A stretch of DNA of 64,000 nucleotides from CAZRNB01 sp964601355. Its GTDB lineage: Bacteria > Planctomycetota > Phycisphaerae > Sedimentisphaerales > Anaerobacaceae. Of this stretch, positions 33,546 through 43,053 are shown one piece after another; position 1 is the stretch's first letter, and the number at the start of each line of letters is the position of its first letter. The DNA is taken from positions 18,099 to 82,098 of the forward strand of contig CAZRNB010000002.1 in NCBI GenBank assembly GCA_964601355.1. Reading direction: 5' to 3'. The position numbers were made by a program, and so were the translations under genes. Below the pieces are notes generated by a model. It searched no databases. It was not told the DNA's origin and worked only from the letters and a program-made list of their open reading frames with translations.

Positions 33546-34463
33546 TTATTTTGCAGGTAAAATTTCTATCATTCTATCCAGTGCCTTTTTTGCCTTCGTC
33601 CTTATCTCTTCTGGCACCGTGATTTTGTATTGCATATCCTCCAATGAGGCAACTACCTTATCGAAAGTGATACGCTTCATATTTGGACAAACCGCTCTTT
33701 CACTTGCAGGGATAAATTCGGCATTTGGATTTTGTTTTTTCAAAGCGTGAATTATTCCTATCTCGGTCGCTACGATAAACTGCCTTGCGTAGTTTGTCTT
33801 AAGAAACTTGAGCATTTGGCCGGTGCTGAGGACCTGATCCGCAAGCTGCTTAACCGGCTCTGTGCACTCGGGATGAGCCATTACAACAGCATCGGGATAC
33901 CCTGATTTCGCGTCTTTTATATCCTGTTCGGTTATAACGACATGCGTCGGGCAATAACCCGGCCAGAGAATAAGGCTTCTTCCGGTCCTCTCAATGACAA
34001 ATCGTCCGAGATGCTGGTCGGGCACAAAAATAATGGGCTGATCCGCCGGCAAAGAATTTACCACTTCAACGGCATTAGCGCTTGTGCAGCAATAATCGCT
34101 TTCGGCCTTAACCTCTGCGGAACTATTCACATAGCAAACCACTATCGCATCAGGATTCTGCTGCTTTAGCTCGCGCAACTGTCCTGCGTTTATCATATCC
34201 GCCATTGGGCAGCCGGCAAATTTGTCCGGCAGGAGCACCGTCTTTTCTGGCGAAAGAATCGTAGCGGTCTCCGCCATAAACTTTACGCCGCAAAATACGA
34301 TTACCTTCGCATCCGTCTGCGCTGCTTTTCTGCTTAGCTCTAAAGAGTCGCCGCAAAAATCAGCCATATCCTGTATTTCGCCGGGCTGATAATTATGTGC
34401 AAGGATTACAGCCCTACGCTTATCCTTTAACAGTTTGATTTTTTCAAGTAGTCGCTTATCCAA
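33546..34463 (-). CDS. nadA: Quinolinate synthase NadA
   Basis: NadA condenses iminoaspartate with dihydroxyacetone phosphate to quinolinate for NAD synthesis, using a [4Fe-4S] cluster. The core starts at about KIKLLKDKRRAVILAHNYQP and has MADFCGDSLELSRKA, FCGVKFMAETATILSPEK and AESDYCCTSANAVEVV. HPECTEPVKQLAD and CPNMKRITF supply the three cluster cysteines. The frame is open to 34643, but the first 60 residues translate hairpin words and a CGAAATGAC-type repeat. The start was therefore placed at TTG 34463, with no clear ribosome binding site; the real start is uncertain. Confidence 0.93.
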   Translation of the reverse strand: MDKRLLEKIKLLKDKRRAVILAHNYQPGEIQDMADFCGDSLELSRKAAQTDAKVIVFCGVKFMAETATILSPEKTVLLPDKFAGCPMADMINAGQLRELKQQNPDAIVVCYVNSSAEVKAESDYCCTSANAVEVVNSLPADQPIIFVPDQHLGRFVIERTGRSLILWPGYCPTHVVITEQDIKDAKSGYPDAVVMAHPECTEPVKQLADQVLSTGQMLKFLKTNYARQFIVATEIGIIHALKKQNPNAEFIPASERAVCPNMKRITFDKVVASLEDMQYKITVPEEIRTKAKKALDRMIEILPAK

Positions 34464-34643
34464 ATTCGTATCTCGTATTTCGTATGTCGTCTTGCTCTGT
34501 GGAAAACAGCGTATCTTGTCATTTCGAGCGAATCGAAGGTGAGTCGAGACACGTAGCGAAGCGGAGAGCCACGAAGTGAAATCTGCTATTGGTAGATTTC
34601 TCCACTTCGTCCCGATAAGTCGGGACTTCGGTCGAAATGACAT
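34464..34643. repeat. Repeat cluster upstream of, and in frame with, nadA
   Basis: TCGTATCTCGTATTTCGTAT words (34465-34490) are followed by a larger element with GTCATTTCGAGCG at one end and GGTCGAAATGACATC at the other. Inner arms include CACGTAGCGAAGCGGAGAG and CTCCACTTCG-type pieces. It is a typical GTCATTNCGA...TCGNAATGAC palindromic repeat. All 180 bases are open in the nadA frame. Confidence 0.7.
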
Positions 34644-34695
34644 CCGGTCTTTTCTTCAAAGCAATATCGTTCATCAAATTTATTAATTCTGCCTT

Positions 34696-35628
34696 TTACC
34701 TTTTTACTTTTGCCTTTTTATGTTTTGTATAAACCAACTCCGGATGGGGCGTTGTCACGGTGACGCCAGGCGGCACTGACTCTTTTATCCAGACGTTACC
34801 GCCGATTACCGCGCCCTTGCCGATAGTAACGTTACCCAATATCGTCGCCTCGGCGTAGATTGTCACGTTGTCCTCTATTGTAGGGTGTCTTTTGCCGCCT
34901 TTTATAATCCTTCCCCTCTTATCTTTAGGAAAGCTCAAAGCGCCGAGGGTAGCTCCCTGATAAATCTTTACGTTATCGCCGATAATTGTGGTCTCACCTA
35001 TCACAACGCCGGTGCCATGGTCAATAAAGAAATTCCGTCCTATCTTTGCTCCCGGATGGATGTCGATACCCGTCCTTGCGTGTGCACATTCGGTCATTAT
35101 CCGCGGGATCAACGGCACCTGTTTTATATATAGCTCATGCGCAATTCGATACGCCGCAATTGCTACGATGCAGGGATAGCCTATTACAATCTCCTCGTAA
35201 GACTTAGCAGCCGGGTCCCCACTAAAAGCTGCACCAATATCGCCTTTCAACATCTCCTTGATATTCGGCAGCCGAGCTAATAAATAATCCGTGACGTTCT
35301 CCGCCATTGTTCGGCAGTCACAACCGTCACATTTCCTTATTCTGCATTGATACCTGTAAGCTCGTTCCACCTGTTCAGACAGATCCGTATAGACCTGACA
35401 AAGTATATCGCCGACAATAAAATCGATGTTCGACTTCGTAACAATCCTTTTGCCTGTATAGCCCGGAAAAAGCACTTCAAAGAGCAAATCAAGAACCTCA
35501 AGAATTGCACTTCGCACCGGCAGATTGGCAGCATCGATAAAATTTATACCTGAGTCGCCCTTGTATGTTCGGACTATCCGGCCAACCAGATTTTTGATTT
35601 TACCCTCTGTCAACTTTTTCTTTCGCAT
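34696..35628 (-). CDS. cysE: Serine O-acetyltransferase CysE (long form)
   Basis: CysE acetylates serine for cysteine synthesis. The 310-residue product has an extended N-terminal helical domain with a cysteine-rich patch (CRIRKCDGCDC, about 93-103). A left-handed beta-helix of hexapeptide repeats follows, with GIDIHPGAKIGRNFFIDHGT (catalytic His) and GVVIGETTIIGDNVKIYQGA. It is longer than E. coli CysE. The start is ATG 35628, with GAGG six bases upstream; GTG 35640 overlaps cysK. It follows cysK by nine bases. The cysteine patch might bind metal, which is speculation. Confidence 0.93.
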   Translation of the reverse strand: MRKKKLTEGKIKNLVGRIVRTYKGDSGINFIDAANLPVRSAILEVLDLLFEVLFPGYTGKRIVTKSNIDFIVGDILCQVYTDLSEQVERAYRYQCRIRKCDGCDCRTMAENVTDYLLARLPNIKEMLKGDIGAAFSGDPAAKSYEEIVIGYPCIVAIAAYRIAHELYIKQVPLIPRIMTECAHARTGIDIHPGAKIGRNFFIDHGTGVVIGETTIIGDNVKIYQGATLGALSFPKDKRGRIIKGGKRHPTIEDNVTIYAEATILGNVTIGKGAVIGGNVWIKESVPPGVTVTTPHPELVYTKHKKAKVKR

Positions 35629-35636
35629 TATGGTCC

Positions 35637-36557
35637 TCACTTAAACATATCGGTTGATATATATCTTTCGCCGGTATCAGGCAGAATCACAACGATTATT
35701 TTGCCCCGGCATTCATCACGCTGCGAAACCTGAACCGCGGCCCACATTGCGGCACCGGAGCTTATTCCTGCCAATATTCCCTCTTTAGCAGCCAACTTTT
35801 GGGCCGTCTCCACGGCATCCTCATTAGAAACCTGGATAATCTCGTCAATTATATTAACATTCAGCACTTGCGGGACAAATCCGGCTCCAATGCCCTGGAT
35901 TTTATGCGGGCCGGGCTTGCCGCCGGAAAGGACCGGCGAATCCTTCGGCTCTACCGCTATCACCTTGAGGCTCTTATTGTGCTGCTTTAACACCTCGCCG
36001 CAGCCGGTTATTGTCCCTCCCGTTCCTACCCCGGCAACAAAAAAATCAACTTTGTGGTCGGTATCTTCCCAAATCTCCTTTGCTGTGGTTTCTCTGTGAA
36101 TCTGTGGATTTGCAGGATTCTTAAACTGCTGCGGCATAAAGGCATCAGGATTCTCCTTCACAAGCTGCTCGGCTTTTTCCACGGCTCCGGTCATGCCACG
36201 TTCAGCCGGCGTGAGCACAAGCTCCGCACCAAACACTTGCAGTATTTTTCGCCGTTCGATGCTCATTGATTCCGGCATTGTCAAGAGTAATTTATAGCCC
36301 TTTGCAGCGCAAACAAAAGCAAGTCCGATACCCGTATTGCCGCTGGTCGGCTCGATTATAACAGTATTCGGCTTAATAAGCCCCTGCTGCTCCGCCGCTT
36401 CTATCATTGATAGTGCAATCCTGTCCTTCACGCTGCCGCAGGGATTGTAAAATTCGAGCTTGGCAAGAATCGTAGCTCCATTATGACCAAGCTTATTGAT
36501 TCGAACCAACGGCGTAAAGCCTACCGAAGATGTGATATCAGCAAATATAGCGCTCAT
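35637..36557 (-). CDS. cysK: Cysteine synthase CysK
   Basis: CysK makes cysteine from O-acetylserine and sulfide with PLP. The 306-residue product has PLP-Lys44 in NPCGSVKDR, the substrate loop TSGNTGIGLAF (about 70-80) and the phosphate-binding GTGGT (about 175-179). ILAGISSGAAMWAAV fits the C-terminal Ser that contacts the pyridine nitrogen. Length is typical. It is the second gene in the Rrf2 operon, before cysE, with which it may form the cysteine synthase complex. Confidence 0.96.
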   Translation of the reverse strand: MSAIFADITSSVGFTPLVRINKLGHNGATILAKLEFYNPCGSVKDRIALSMIEAAEQQGLIKPNTVIIEPTSGNTGIGLAFVCAAKGYKLLLTMPESMSIERRKILQVFGAELVLTPAERGMTGAVEKAEQLVKENPDAFMPQQFKNPANPQIHRETTAKEIWEDTDHKVDFFVAGVGTGGTITGCGEVLKQHNKSLKVIAVEPKDSPVLSGGKPGPHKIQGIGAGFVPQVLNVNIIDEIIQVSNEDAVETAQKLAAKEGILAGISSGAAMWAAVQVSQRDECRGKIIVVILPDTGERYISTDMFK

Positions 36558-36574
36558 AATTTCTCCACAAATAT

Positions 36575-37009
36575 CTATATTTGATATTCTAAATTCTGTT
36601 TATCCTTTGCCTTATCAACCAAATCCTGTAGTGTCATCGACTGCAGAACACTATTTATCGCGTCCTGTACCTGCTTCCAGACCTGCCGAGCCAGGCAATC
36701 AGCGGACTTGGCACAGTAATCCCGGTTATCAACGCAATCAACCGTATTAACCTGCCCCTCTAAACAATTGAAAACATCGCTAAGTCTAACCTGATTTGGC
36801 GATTTGGCAAGAACATATCCGCCTCTGGCGCCTCTGATGCTGCCCACTAATCCTCCTGATTTGAGCATAGCTATTATCTGCTCAAGATATTTCAAAGATA
36901 TATCCTGATGCTGAGCAATGTATTTAAGCTGCAACGGCCTCTGCCCATAACCTATAGCCAATTCCAGTGCCGCTCTCATCCCATATCTCGCACGAGTCGA
37001 AATCTTCAT
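36575..37009 (-). CDS. Rrf2-family regulator (IscR/CymR-like) heading the sulfur operon
   Basis: This 144-residue protein begins with the Rrf2 winged helix (MKISTRARYGMRAALELA, KYIAQHQDISLKYLEQIIAM, GSIRGARGGYVLAKSP). It then has three cysteines in VDCVDNRDYCAKSADC (about 90-105), spaced like the Fe-S ligands of IscR (one extra residue in the first gap). It is the first gene of the cysK-cysE-nadA-thi4-metY-nifU-nifS run, so it probably senses cluster or cysteine status and represses its own operon. An AT-rich TATAAT-containing region (about 37035-37060) lies upstream. CymR-like use of CysK as co-sensor is also possible. Confidence 0.85.
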   Translation of the reverse strand: MKISTRARYGMRAALELAIGYGQRPLQLKYIAQHQDISLKYLEQIIAMLKSGGLVGSIRGARGGYVLAKSPNQVRLSDVFNCLEGQVNTVDCVDNRDYCAKSADCLARQVWKQVQDAINSVLQSMTLQDLVDKAKDKQNLEYQI

Positions 37010-37276
37010 AACAATCTCCTACTATTCCTACCATTATTGTATTATATTGTACGAATTTTTCAACGTTTAGTGCAAAAAATCGAGAAATTAACAAAAGATT
37101 TTCAGATATTTGTTAAATTACCTGTTATTTTTCTACATATATCAGGATAGTATTAAGAATCTCACAAACATGTATTGGGATGCCCGTTGAGTATCCTAAA
37201 AAGAATTGAGGATTATCTTGACGTCCAATAATAATATTAAGTTATTGCATAGCCATCGGAGCTAAGGGAGGTAACA

Positions 37277-38074
37277 ATGAAACCTAAGCTTATAGTTGTT
37301 GGAGCAGCAGGAAAAATGGGCCGACGGATATTATCCTTGGCTATCGAATTTAATAAGTTCGATATCATCGCAGCGGTTGAAAAAAAGAATCATCCTGATA
37401 TCGGCAAAGACGCCGGCATCTTGGCTCAATCTTCGCAGATCAACGTCGAACTTGGTGATACTTATCCGACGAGGGCGGATGTAGCAATCGACTTCTCGCT
37501 GCCCGATGCGGCAGACAGAACAATTGAATACTGCGCCGAAAAGAGCGTCGCATTAGTTTTAGGTACGACCGGATTAAGTGATTCCCAGCGAGAAAAAATC
37601 AAAAAAGCATCCAAAAATATCCCGGTCGTTTATGCGACTAACATGAGCGTTGGAATGAACGTTTTATTTTCCCTTGTTGGCAAGATCGCAGCGATGCTTG
37701 GCGAGCAATACGATATTGAAATAATCGAGCAGCACCATCGCTTCAAAAAAGATGCGCCCAGCGGCAGCGCACTTACATTGGCGGAAAATATCTGCAAAGC
37801 AACAGGCAGAGCTTTTCCTGGCTCTCTTATGCACGGAAGAAGCGGCAAAGAAGCTCTGCGGCAAAAAGGTGACATCGGCATGCACGCCGTACGAGCTGGC
37901 GACATTACCGGCAAGCACGATTGTTTGTTCGGAACGCTCGGCGAGACGATTACATTCGGTCACACTGCGCACAGCAGGGACACTTTCGCTTTAGGAGCGC
38001 TTCGTGCAGCCGAATGGCTCATCGGCAAAAAGGCAGGCCTATACTCAATGGCCGACGTCTTGAGTATCAAGTAG
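37277..38074 (+). CDS. dapB: 4-hydroxy-tetrahydrodipicolinate reductase DapB
   Basis: DapB reduces dihydrodipicolinate in lysine and diaminopimelate synthesis. The 265-residue product has the NAD(P)-binding motif VVGAAGKMGRRI (about 7-18), VLGTTGLSDSQ, ATNMSVGMNVLF, the catalytic block EIIEQHHRFKKDAPSGSAL (about 149-167) and FGHTAHSRDTFALGAL near the end. GGGAGG lies eight bases before the ATG. It is transcribed away from the Rrf2 operon. It supplies diaminopimelate for peptidoglycan, which fits the wall genes in this window. Confidence 0.96.
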   Translation: MKPKLIVVGAAGKMGRRILSLAIEFNKFDIIAAVEKKNHPDIGKDAGILAQSSQINVELGDTYPTRADVAIDFSLPDAADRTIEYCAEKSVALVLGTTGLSDSQREKIKKASKNIPVVYATNMSVGMNVLFSLVGKIAAMLGEQYDIEIIEQHHRFKKDAPSGSALTLAENICKATGRAFPGSLMHGRSGKEALRQKGDIGMHAVRAGDITGKHDCLFGTLGETITFGHTAHSRDTFALGALRAAEWLIGKKAGLYSMADVLSIK

Positions 38075-38298
38075 AGTGGGATTTGCCCCACCAGAAAAAC
38101 CGATTCAATCAATCGGAAACACTATATCATCGATCCATGCTGTATCGTAGCCTTCAGATATGGAACCATCTTTCTCACAGATCCATTTGAAGACTCTTAC
38201 CCCTGCTATGAATATCAAATAAATCACAGGCCTTCATGATAACAAAAGGAAAGGCAAGAATCGTAATTAGTGAATTGAATCAATCAGCTACAAGCTCT

Positions 38299-39042
38299 CT
38301 AACGAGGCCAATCAAGGCCTTTAATACCTCGTAGTGTCAGATTTGCGTCTGGAAAGCCATCGCGGGCGGGGCGAACCTGGTTGGCAAAAAGAGATTGAGT
38401 CTGGCCATCCACAAAAAGATAGTTTCGCCTGCCTTGCCAGCACCACCAGCCCTTATCGCCATCTATGGGCAGGTGATTGCTAAGCCAATCCCCGATAAGA
38501 ATCTTACTGGCTGGATTTGCCACATCAGAGATTCGCTGCGGAATGCAGGGTGGGGAAATACTCCCGTATGTGTCACTGGGACTAGTCATCTGGTCAATCT
38601 GTTGCGGACTGTGATAAAAGGCCATTGAGTAGGCATAGCTGGTACTTTCGTACTTCTCTTTAGCAATGCGGTCCTGTGGACAAAATAAAACCGAAGGATT
38701 ATTGGGATCGATATTATCATCTATATAAGGACGGACGAATGACCGCCAGCCGCGTCCCATCCAGAGCCAGTAACCCCCGCTCTTGTCTTCGCTAAGAAGA
38801 CGCGGGGGCAGCGGGTCCTGCGCGCAAGGAAAAGTATTATCGTTTGCATTTGTGTAAAGATTTATAGCCAGATGTATTTGCTTGAGATTGTGCGCACATT
38901 TAACACGCATAGCCGTCGATTTAGCCTTCATAAGCGACGGCGTAAGTATGGAAAGTAAAAGGGCAATGATTGCTATGACCACCAGCAATTCAATAAGAGT
39001 AAATCCTCTGGCTTTGAACTTTTTTGCTAGTCCATCGTCCAT
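38299..39042 (-). CDS. Type II pseudopilin-like protein of the planctomycete H-X9-DG/DUF1559 style
   Basis: This 247-residue protein has a prepilin signal. A basic leader ends ARGFTLIELLVVIAIIALLL (about 11-30), with cleavage expected after the Gly before Phe. A globular domain follows with NLKQIHLAINLYTNAND, FCPQDRIAK and the C-terminal YLFVDGQTQSLF. These features are seen in the very large planctomycete families of pseudopilin-like proteins. The role of such proteins is not well known. The start at 39042 lies in GACGATGGACGATGG words and may be slightly downstream. Confidence 0.82.
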   Translation of the reverse strand: MDDGLAKKFKARGFTLIELLVVIAIIALLLSILTPSLMKAKSTAMRVKCAHNLKQIHLAINLYTNANDNTFPCAQDPLPPRLLSEDKSGGYWLWMGRGWRSFVRPYIDDNIDPNNPSVLFCPQDRIAKEKYESTSYAYSMAFYHSPQQIDQMTSPSDTYGSISPPCIPQRISDVANPASKILIGDWLSNHLPIDGDKGWWCWQGRRNYLFVDGQTQSLFANQVRPARDGFPDANLTLRGIKGLDWPR

Positions 39043-39081
39043 CGTCCATCGTCGCCGTATCGGCGACGGCTCAACTACAAT

Positions 39082-40959
39082 CTATTCGACTGTCACAGAC
39101 TTTGCGAGATTTCGAGGTTTGTCCACGTCATGGCCGCGGAGCACAGCCGCGTGATAGGCCAAAAGCTGCAGCGGCACAACCGTCAGCATAGGCTGCAGAA
39201 TCTCCGGCGAGTCAGGAATGGTAATTAAGTGATCGGCCGGCCCCAGGGCGGACTTGATATTCTCATCGCCTTCGGTTCCAACAACTATAATCTTCCCGCC
39301 GCGAGCCTTGACCTCGGCGATATTGCCCATAATCTTGTCATACTGCGGCCCAGCGGTGGCGATGAAAACCGCAGGCATACCATCATTTATCAACGCAATC
39401 GGGCCGTGCTTCATCTCCGCAGCCGGCAGACCCTCAGCATGAATATAACTGATTTCCTTTAGCTTCAGAGCACCTTCAAGGGCAACCGGATAATTAAAGC
39501 CCCGGCCTAAGAAGAGCCAATTGTTCCTGTTAATGTTTGCCGCAGCAATTTCTTTAATGTGGTTGGACTGCTGAAGTATCAAACTTATTTTATCCGGTAT
39601 TTGTGAAAGCTCATCGATATAGTCGGCTGCTTCGCTGGTGCTGATATGTTTTCTTCTCCCAAGCTCAATTGCCAGCATGGTTAAGACAGCCAATTGCGCC
39701 GTAAAGGCTTTTGTGCTGGCAACGCCAATTTCAGGCCCTACGTGCAGATATATTCCCGCATCGGTAGCCCTGGCGATGGATGAGCCGACCACGTTGACAA
39801 TACCAAGAACCATGGCGCCACGTTCTTTGGCTTCTTCTACGGCCGCAAGGGTATCGGCTGTTTCACCGGATTGGCTTATCGCTATAACAATGGTGCCGTC
39901 CTCGATAATAGGACTGCGATAACGAAATTCGCTGGCGTATTCGGTCTCGGTCGGAATTCTCGCCAAACGCTCAAACAAAAACTCGCCGACCAAGCTGGCA
40001 TGAAATGCCGTGCCGCACGCAGTGAGGACAAGATGCCTGGCACGGGTCATCTCACGCAAATGGTCAGCTATGCCGCCGAGAATTATCTTGCCATTTCGCC
40101 TGTCGATCCTACCGCCCATACACGTGCTCAGTGACTTAGGCTGCTCAAAAATTTCCTTTAGCATGTGATGCGGGAAGCCGTCCAGCTCGATCTGGTTGAG
40201 CGAAAACTCGATCTGGCTGATATCCTTGGCTACGGTGACATTGTCAAGAGTCTTCATATTAAATCCGTCTCTTGCGACCGTAACCATCTCGTTATCGGAA
40301 AGGTACAAGGCTTGGGTGGTGTGCTCAACAATAGCGGCTGCATCGGAGGCAAGAATATATTCGCTGTCACCGACACCTAAAATCAAGGGACTGCCATTTC
40401 TTGCGCCTATGAACATATCAGGATAATCCGAGCAGAGAATTGCCAGGCCGTAGGCACCGTGCAGCTCACGAAGTGCCTTCTGCACAGCCCATTCAAATTT
40501 GTTCTGCCCGTCATATCTCGTCGCTCGTTGCTCGTCGTCGCATTTGTTATAGAAATAACCAATCAGATTAGCTATCACCTCGGTATCCGTGTCACTTACA
40601 AATTTGACTCCCTCGTTCTTCAGCCAGGTTTTCAGTGAAGCGTAGTTTTCAATAATTCCGTTATGAACGACAGCGATTTTACCGGTGTAGTCCGAGTGCG
40701 GATGTGCATTGATAGTATTCGGCTCGCCATGAGTAGCCCAGCGAGTATGACCCAGGCCAAGTGTCTCCGTTTCATCTGGTTCATCCAAAATCTTTTCCAG
40801 TGCGCTTATTCTGCCGCTCGTTTTTTTTATTGTTATTCCACCCAAGCTCATCAGGGCCAAACCAGCCGAGTCGTAGCCGCGATACTCCAGACGCTTCAGA
40901 CCCTCGATGAGAATCGGCTGCGCAACTTTTTTACCAAGATATGCTACTATGCCGCACAT
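39082..40959 (-). CDS. glmS: Glutamine-fructose-6-phosphate aminotransferase GlmS
   Basis: GlmS makes glucosamine-6-phosphate, the first step to UDP-GlcNAc and peptidoglycan. The 625-residue product has catalytic Cys2 (MCGIVAYLG), GHTRWATHGEPNTINAHPH, a class II glutaminase domain (about 1-240) and two SIS sugar-binding domains (ISQSGETADTLAAVEEAKE and EMKHGPIALI). It ends in DKPRNLAKSVTVE, the standard C-terminus. Residues about 140-150 (DEQRATRYDG) come from TCGTCGCTCGTTGCTCGTC words placed in frame in the glutaminase domain. No glmS ribozyme was seen upstream. Confidence 0.96.
   Translation of the reverse strand: MCGIVAYLGKKVAQPILIEGLKRLEYRGYDSAGLALMSLGGITIKKTSGRISALEKILDEPDETETLGLGHTRWATHGEPNTINAHPHSDYTGKIAVVHNGIIENYASLKTWLKNEGVKFVSDTDTEVIANLIGYFYNKCDDEQRATRYDGQNKFEWAVQKALRELHGAYGLAILCSDYPDMFIGARNGSPLILGVGDSEYILASDAAAIVEHTTQALYLSDNEMVTVARDGFNMKTLDNVTVAKDISQIEFSLNQIELDGFPHHMLKEIFEQPKSLSTCMGGRIDRRNGKIILGGIADHLREMTRARHLVLTACGTAFHASLVGEFLFERLARIPTETEYASEFRYRSPIIEDGTIVIAISQSGETADTLAAVEEAKERGAMVLGIVNVVGSSIARATDAGIYLHVGPEIGVASTKAFTAQLAVLTMLAIELGRRKHISTSEAADYIDELSQIPDKISLILQQSNHIKEIAAANINRNNWLFLGRGFNYPVALEGALKLKEISYIHAEGLPAAEMKHGPIALINDGMPAVFIATAGPQYDKIMGNIAEVKARGGKIIVVGTEGDENIKSALGPADHLITIPDSPEILQPMLTVVPLQLLAYHAAVLRGHDVDKPRNLAKSVTVE
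40509..40540. repeat. CTCGTCGCTCGTTGCTCG words inside glmS
   Basis: This is a short run of TCTCGTCGCTCGTTGCTCG words, the same sequence type found next to tRNA-Gly at 20653-20690. It is in frame in the glutaminase domain. Confidence 0.65.
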
Positions 40960-41153
40960 TCATCCTACCTTAATCAAATATTACTATAGGAAACAATCGG
41001 CAAGATTTCCACTATCATAATATAAACAGTACCCGGAAAAAGAAAAGTATTTTCCGGCAAATTCCACTCCGGTTTTGATAAAAAATTTTGCTCAAGCATA
41101 TTATAAGATATTCTCATTTGACGTATAAGCTTTTATGCAGTTTAATTCGACTT

Positions 41154-41330
41154 ATGATAGCTATTATCGACCACAATGTGGGCAATGTCAGAAGTGCCTA
41201 TAATGCGCTGCAGCATATAGGATGTGACGTAGTGCTTAGCAGGAAAGCCGAAACAATCAAGGATTCAGCCGGCATCGCGCCACCAAGAGCAAAGAAGTTT
41301 GGAGAATTAATGGTTGAAATTTATCAGTAA
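41154..41330 (+). pseudogene. hisH: Truncated duplicate of the hisH 5' end
   Basis: The first 43 codons match the intact hisH at 44290 closely: MIAIIDHNVGNVRSAYNALQ against MIVVIDYNVGNVRSVCNALR, then DVVLSRK and IKDSAGI. The match extends upstream to ATGCAGTTTAATTCGA (41135-41150 and 44272-44287). It breaks at about 41282, after which the frame runs on for about 15 unrelated codons. The glutamine amidotransferase Cys and His are missing, so it cannot work. It is one of two direct repeats that flank two accessory genes. Confidence 0.85.
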
Positions 41331-41374
41331 ATTTGTATCTTTAAAAAGGCCGTTACTAAAAAGGATTTTACAAT

Positions 41375-42916
41375 ATGAGCCTGAAAGCTTTTTCCAGAGA
41401 GAAACTTCTTAGCGAAAAAGCAGTCGTAATTTATTTTGTTACAATAAAATTCATTCTGTGTCTGTTTCCCTTCGAGTACGGTTTTTTCCGGGATGAACTA
41501 TACTATATTGCGCTGAGCGATAATTTAGACTTCGGTTATTTGGACGTTCCGCCGATTACTCCGTTTTTTCTTGCCATAGTCCGGTTCCTTTTGGGCACAT
41601 CATTTATTTCTCTGCATTTCCTTCCAGCCGTAAATGGAGCTTTGGTTGTTTGGCTGGTGAGCTTAATGGTCAAAAAAATGGGCGGCGGTTTCAATGCGCT
41701 GCTATTAGCCCTTGTATGCGTCACATTGTGTCCCATCTATATATGCTTTGAGAGTGTGTACACCTATGATGCTTTCGATAAGCTCTGCTGGACATTGGTG
41801 TTATATTTGATGGTGTTACTTCTAAAAACTGAAAATAAAAAATACTGGATATTTCTCGGCATAGTCGCCGGGTTTGGATTGATGACTAAGCTCACAATAC
41901 TTTACCTGGGCTTTGGCATATTCGTAGCTTTACTAATGACCAGGAACAGAAAATATTTTTTAAGCTGGCAGTTGTGGACAGGTGCAGTTATAGCGTTGTT
42001 GATTTTTTCTCCTTACCTCGTATGGCAGATTAAAAAGGGACTGCCGGTTTTGGAGTACTATAAGATTTATGCTCTGGAGAAGACCTGGCCGACAACGCCG
42101 TTGGAATTTATAAAAAATCAAATTGTGATAATGAATATCCTTGCCTTTCCTATATGGCTTTTAGGTATTTACTACTTTATCTTTAACAAAGAAGGAAAAA
42201 CATTTAGGGTTTTAGGATACGCGTACATTGTCATCCTGATAATTTGTATTTATCTGAAGGTAAAATTTTACCTGCCAGCTCCATTTTACACCGTTTTATT
42301 TGCAGGAGGGTCTGTTTTTATCGAGGAATTTGCACAGGAGCACAAGGTTCGATGGCTGAGAAAAATACCAGCCATAGTGATATTATTGATGGGGCTGATA
42401 AGTGTTCCATTTGTAAGACCTGTTTTGCCGGTTCAGTTCCTTTTGAGGTTTGGAAAGAGGGGTGTTTATATGGGAGTAAGGGGAGAGCGACACAGGCTCG
42501 GCCGGCTTCACCAGCATTTTGCGGACAGATTCGGCTGGAAAGAGCTGGCAGAAAACACCGCCACGGCATACAGTCGTCTGAGCGATGAAGAAAAATCGAA
42601 AGCCTGCATACTTACGAGAAATTATGGAGAAGCAGGAGCTATCTGGCTTCATGGTGAGAAATATAATCTTCCTAAGCCAATAAGCGGACATCTTCAGTAT
42701 TTTATCTGGGGGCCAAGAGGCTATTCCGGCGAATTAGTAATTGCGATAGGTTTTGAACCAGAGAAGCTTAAAGAGTATTTCAACAGCGTTGAAGTAATCG
42801 GTAGAAGTGCATGTCTGGTAGCTCTAAGTTACGAAAGGTATTTAGACATCTATGCTTGCAGAGAACCTAAAAAGCCGTTAGAGGAGATGTGGCCGAGCTT
42901 CAAACATATGGATTAG
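41375..42916 (+). CDS. GT-C type membrane glycosyltransferase (PMT/ArnT-like)
   Basis: This 513-residue protein has about ten hydrophobic helices in the N-terminal 350 residues. The motif FRDELYYIALSDNLDFGYLD (about 38-57) has the DE pair of GT-C enzymes, which transfer sugars from polyprenyl phosphate. A soluble C-terminal domain of about 150 residues follows. Such enzymes (PMT_2, ArnT, GT39/GT83) modify lipids or proteins in the outer leaflet. AAGGA precedes the start. It lies inside the segment flanked by the hisH direct repeats. The acceptor is unknown. Confidence 0.82.
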   Translation: MSLKAFSREKLLSEKAVVIYFVTIKFILCLFPFEYGFFRDELYYIALSDNLDFGYLDVPPITPFFLAIVRFLLGTSFISLHFLPAVNGALVVWLVSLMVKKMGGGFNALLLALVCVTLCPIYICFESVYTYDAFDKLCWTLVLYLMVLLLKTENKKYWIFLGIVAGFGLMTKLTILYLGFGIFVALLMTRNRKYFLSWQLWTGAVIALLIFSPYLVWQIKKGLPVLEYYKIYALEKTWPTTPLEFIKNQIVIMNILAFPIWLLGIYYFIFNKEGKTFRVLGYAYIVILIICIYLKVKFYLPAPFYTVLFAGGSVFIEEFAQEHKVRWLRKIPAIVILLMGLISVPFVRPVLPVQFLLRFGKRGVYMGVRGERHRLGRLHQHFADRFGWKELAENTATAYSRLSDEEKSKACILTRNYGEAGAIWLHGEKYNLPKPISGHLQYFIWGPRGYSGELVIAIGFEPEKLKEYFNSVEVIGRSACLVALSYERYLDIYACREPKKPLEEMWPSFKHMD

Positions 42917-43053
42917 CTTTGCCTGCCAGGAAAAATTTGCAAAATATTTCTCCTTTTAAATCCGTTTAACAGCGTGTGACTATTTATGAGCATTTTCTTT
43001 TTGCACTTTTTGCTCTATTACTTTACCATTACGCGATTTGAAAGGTGGATAAT

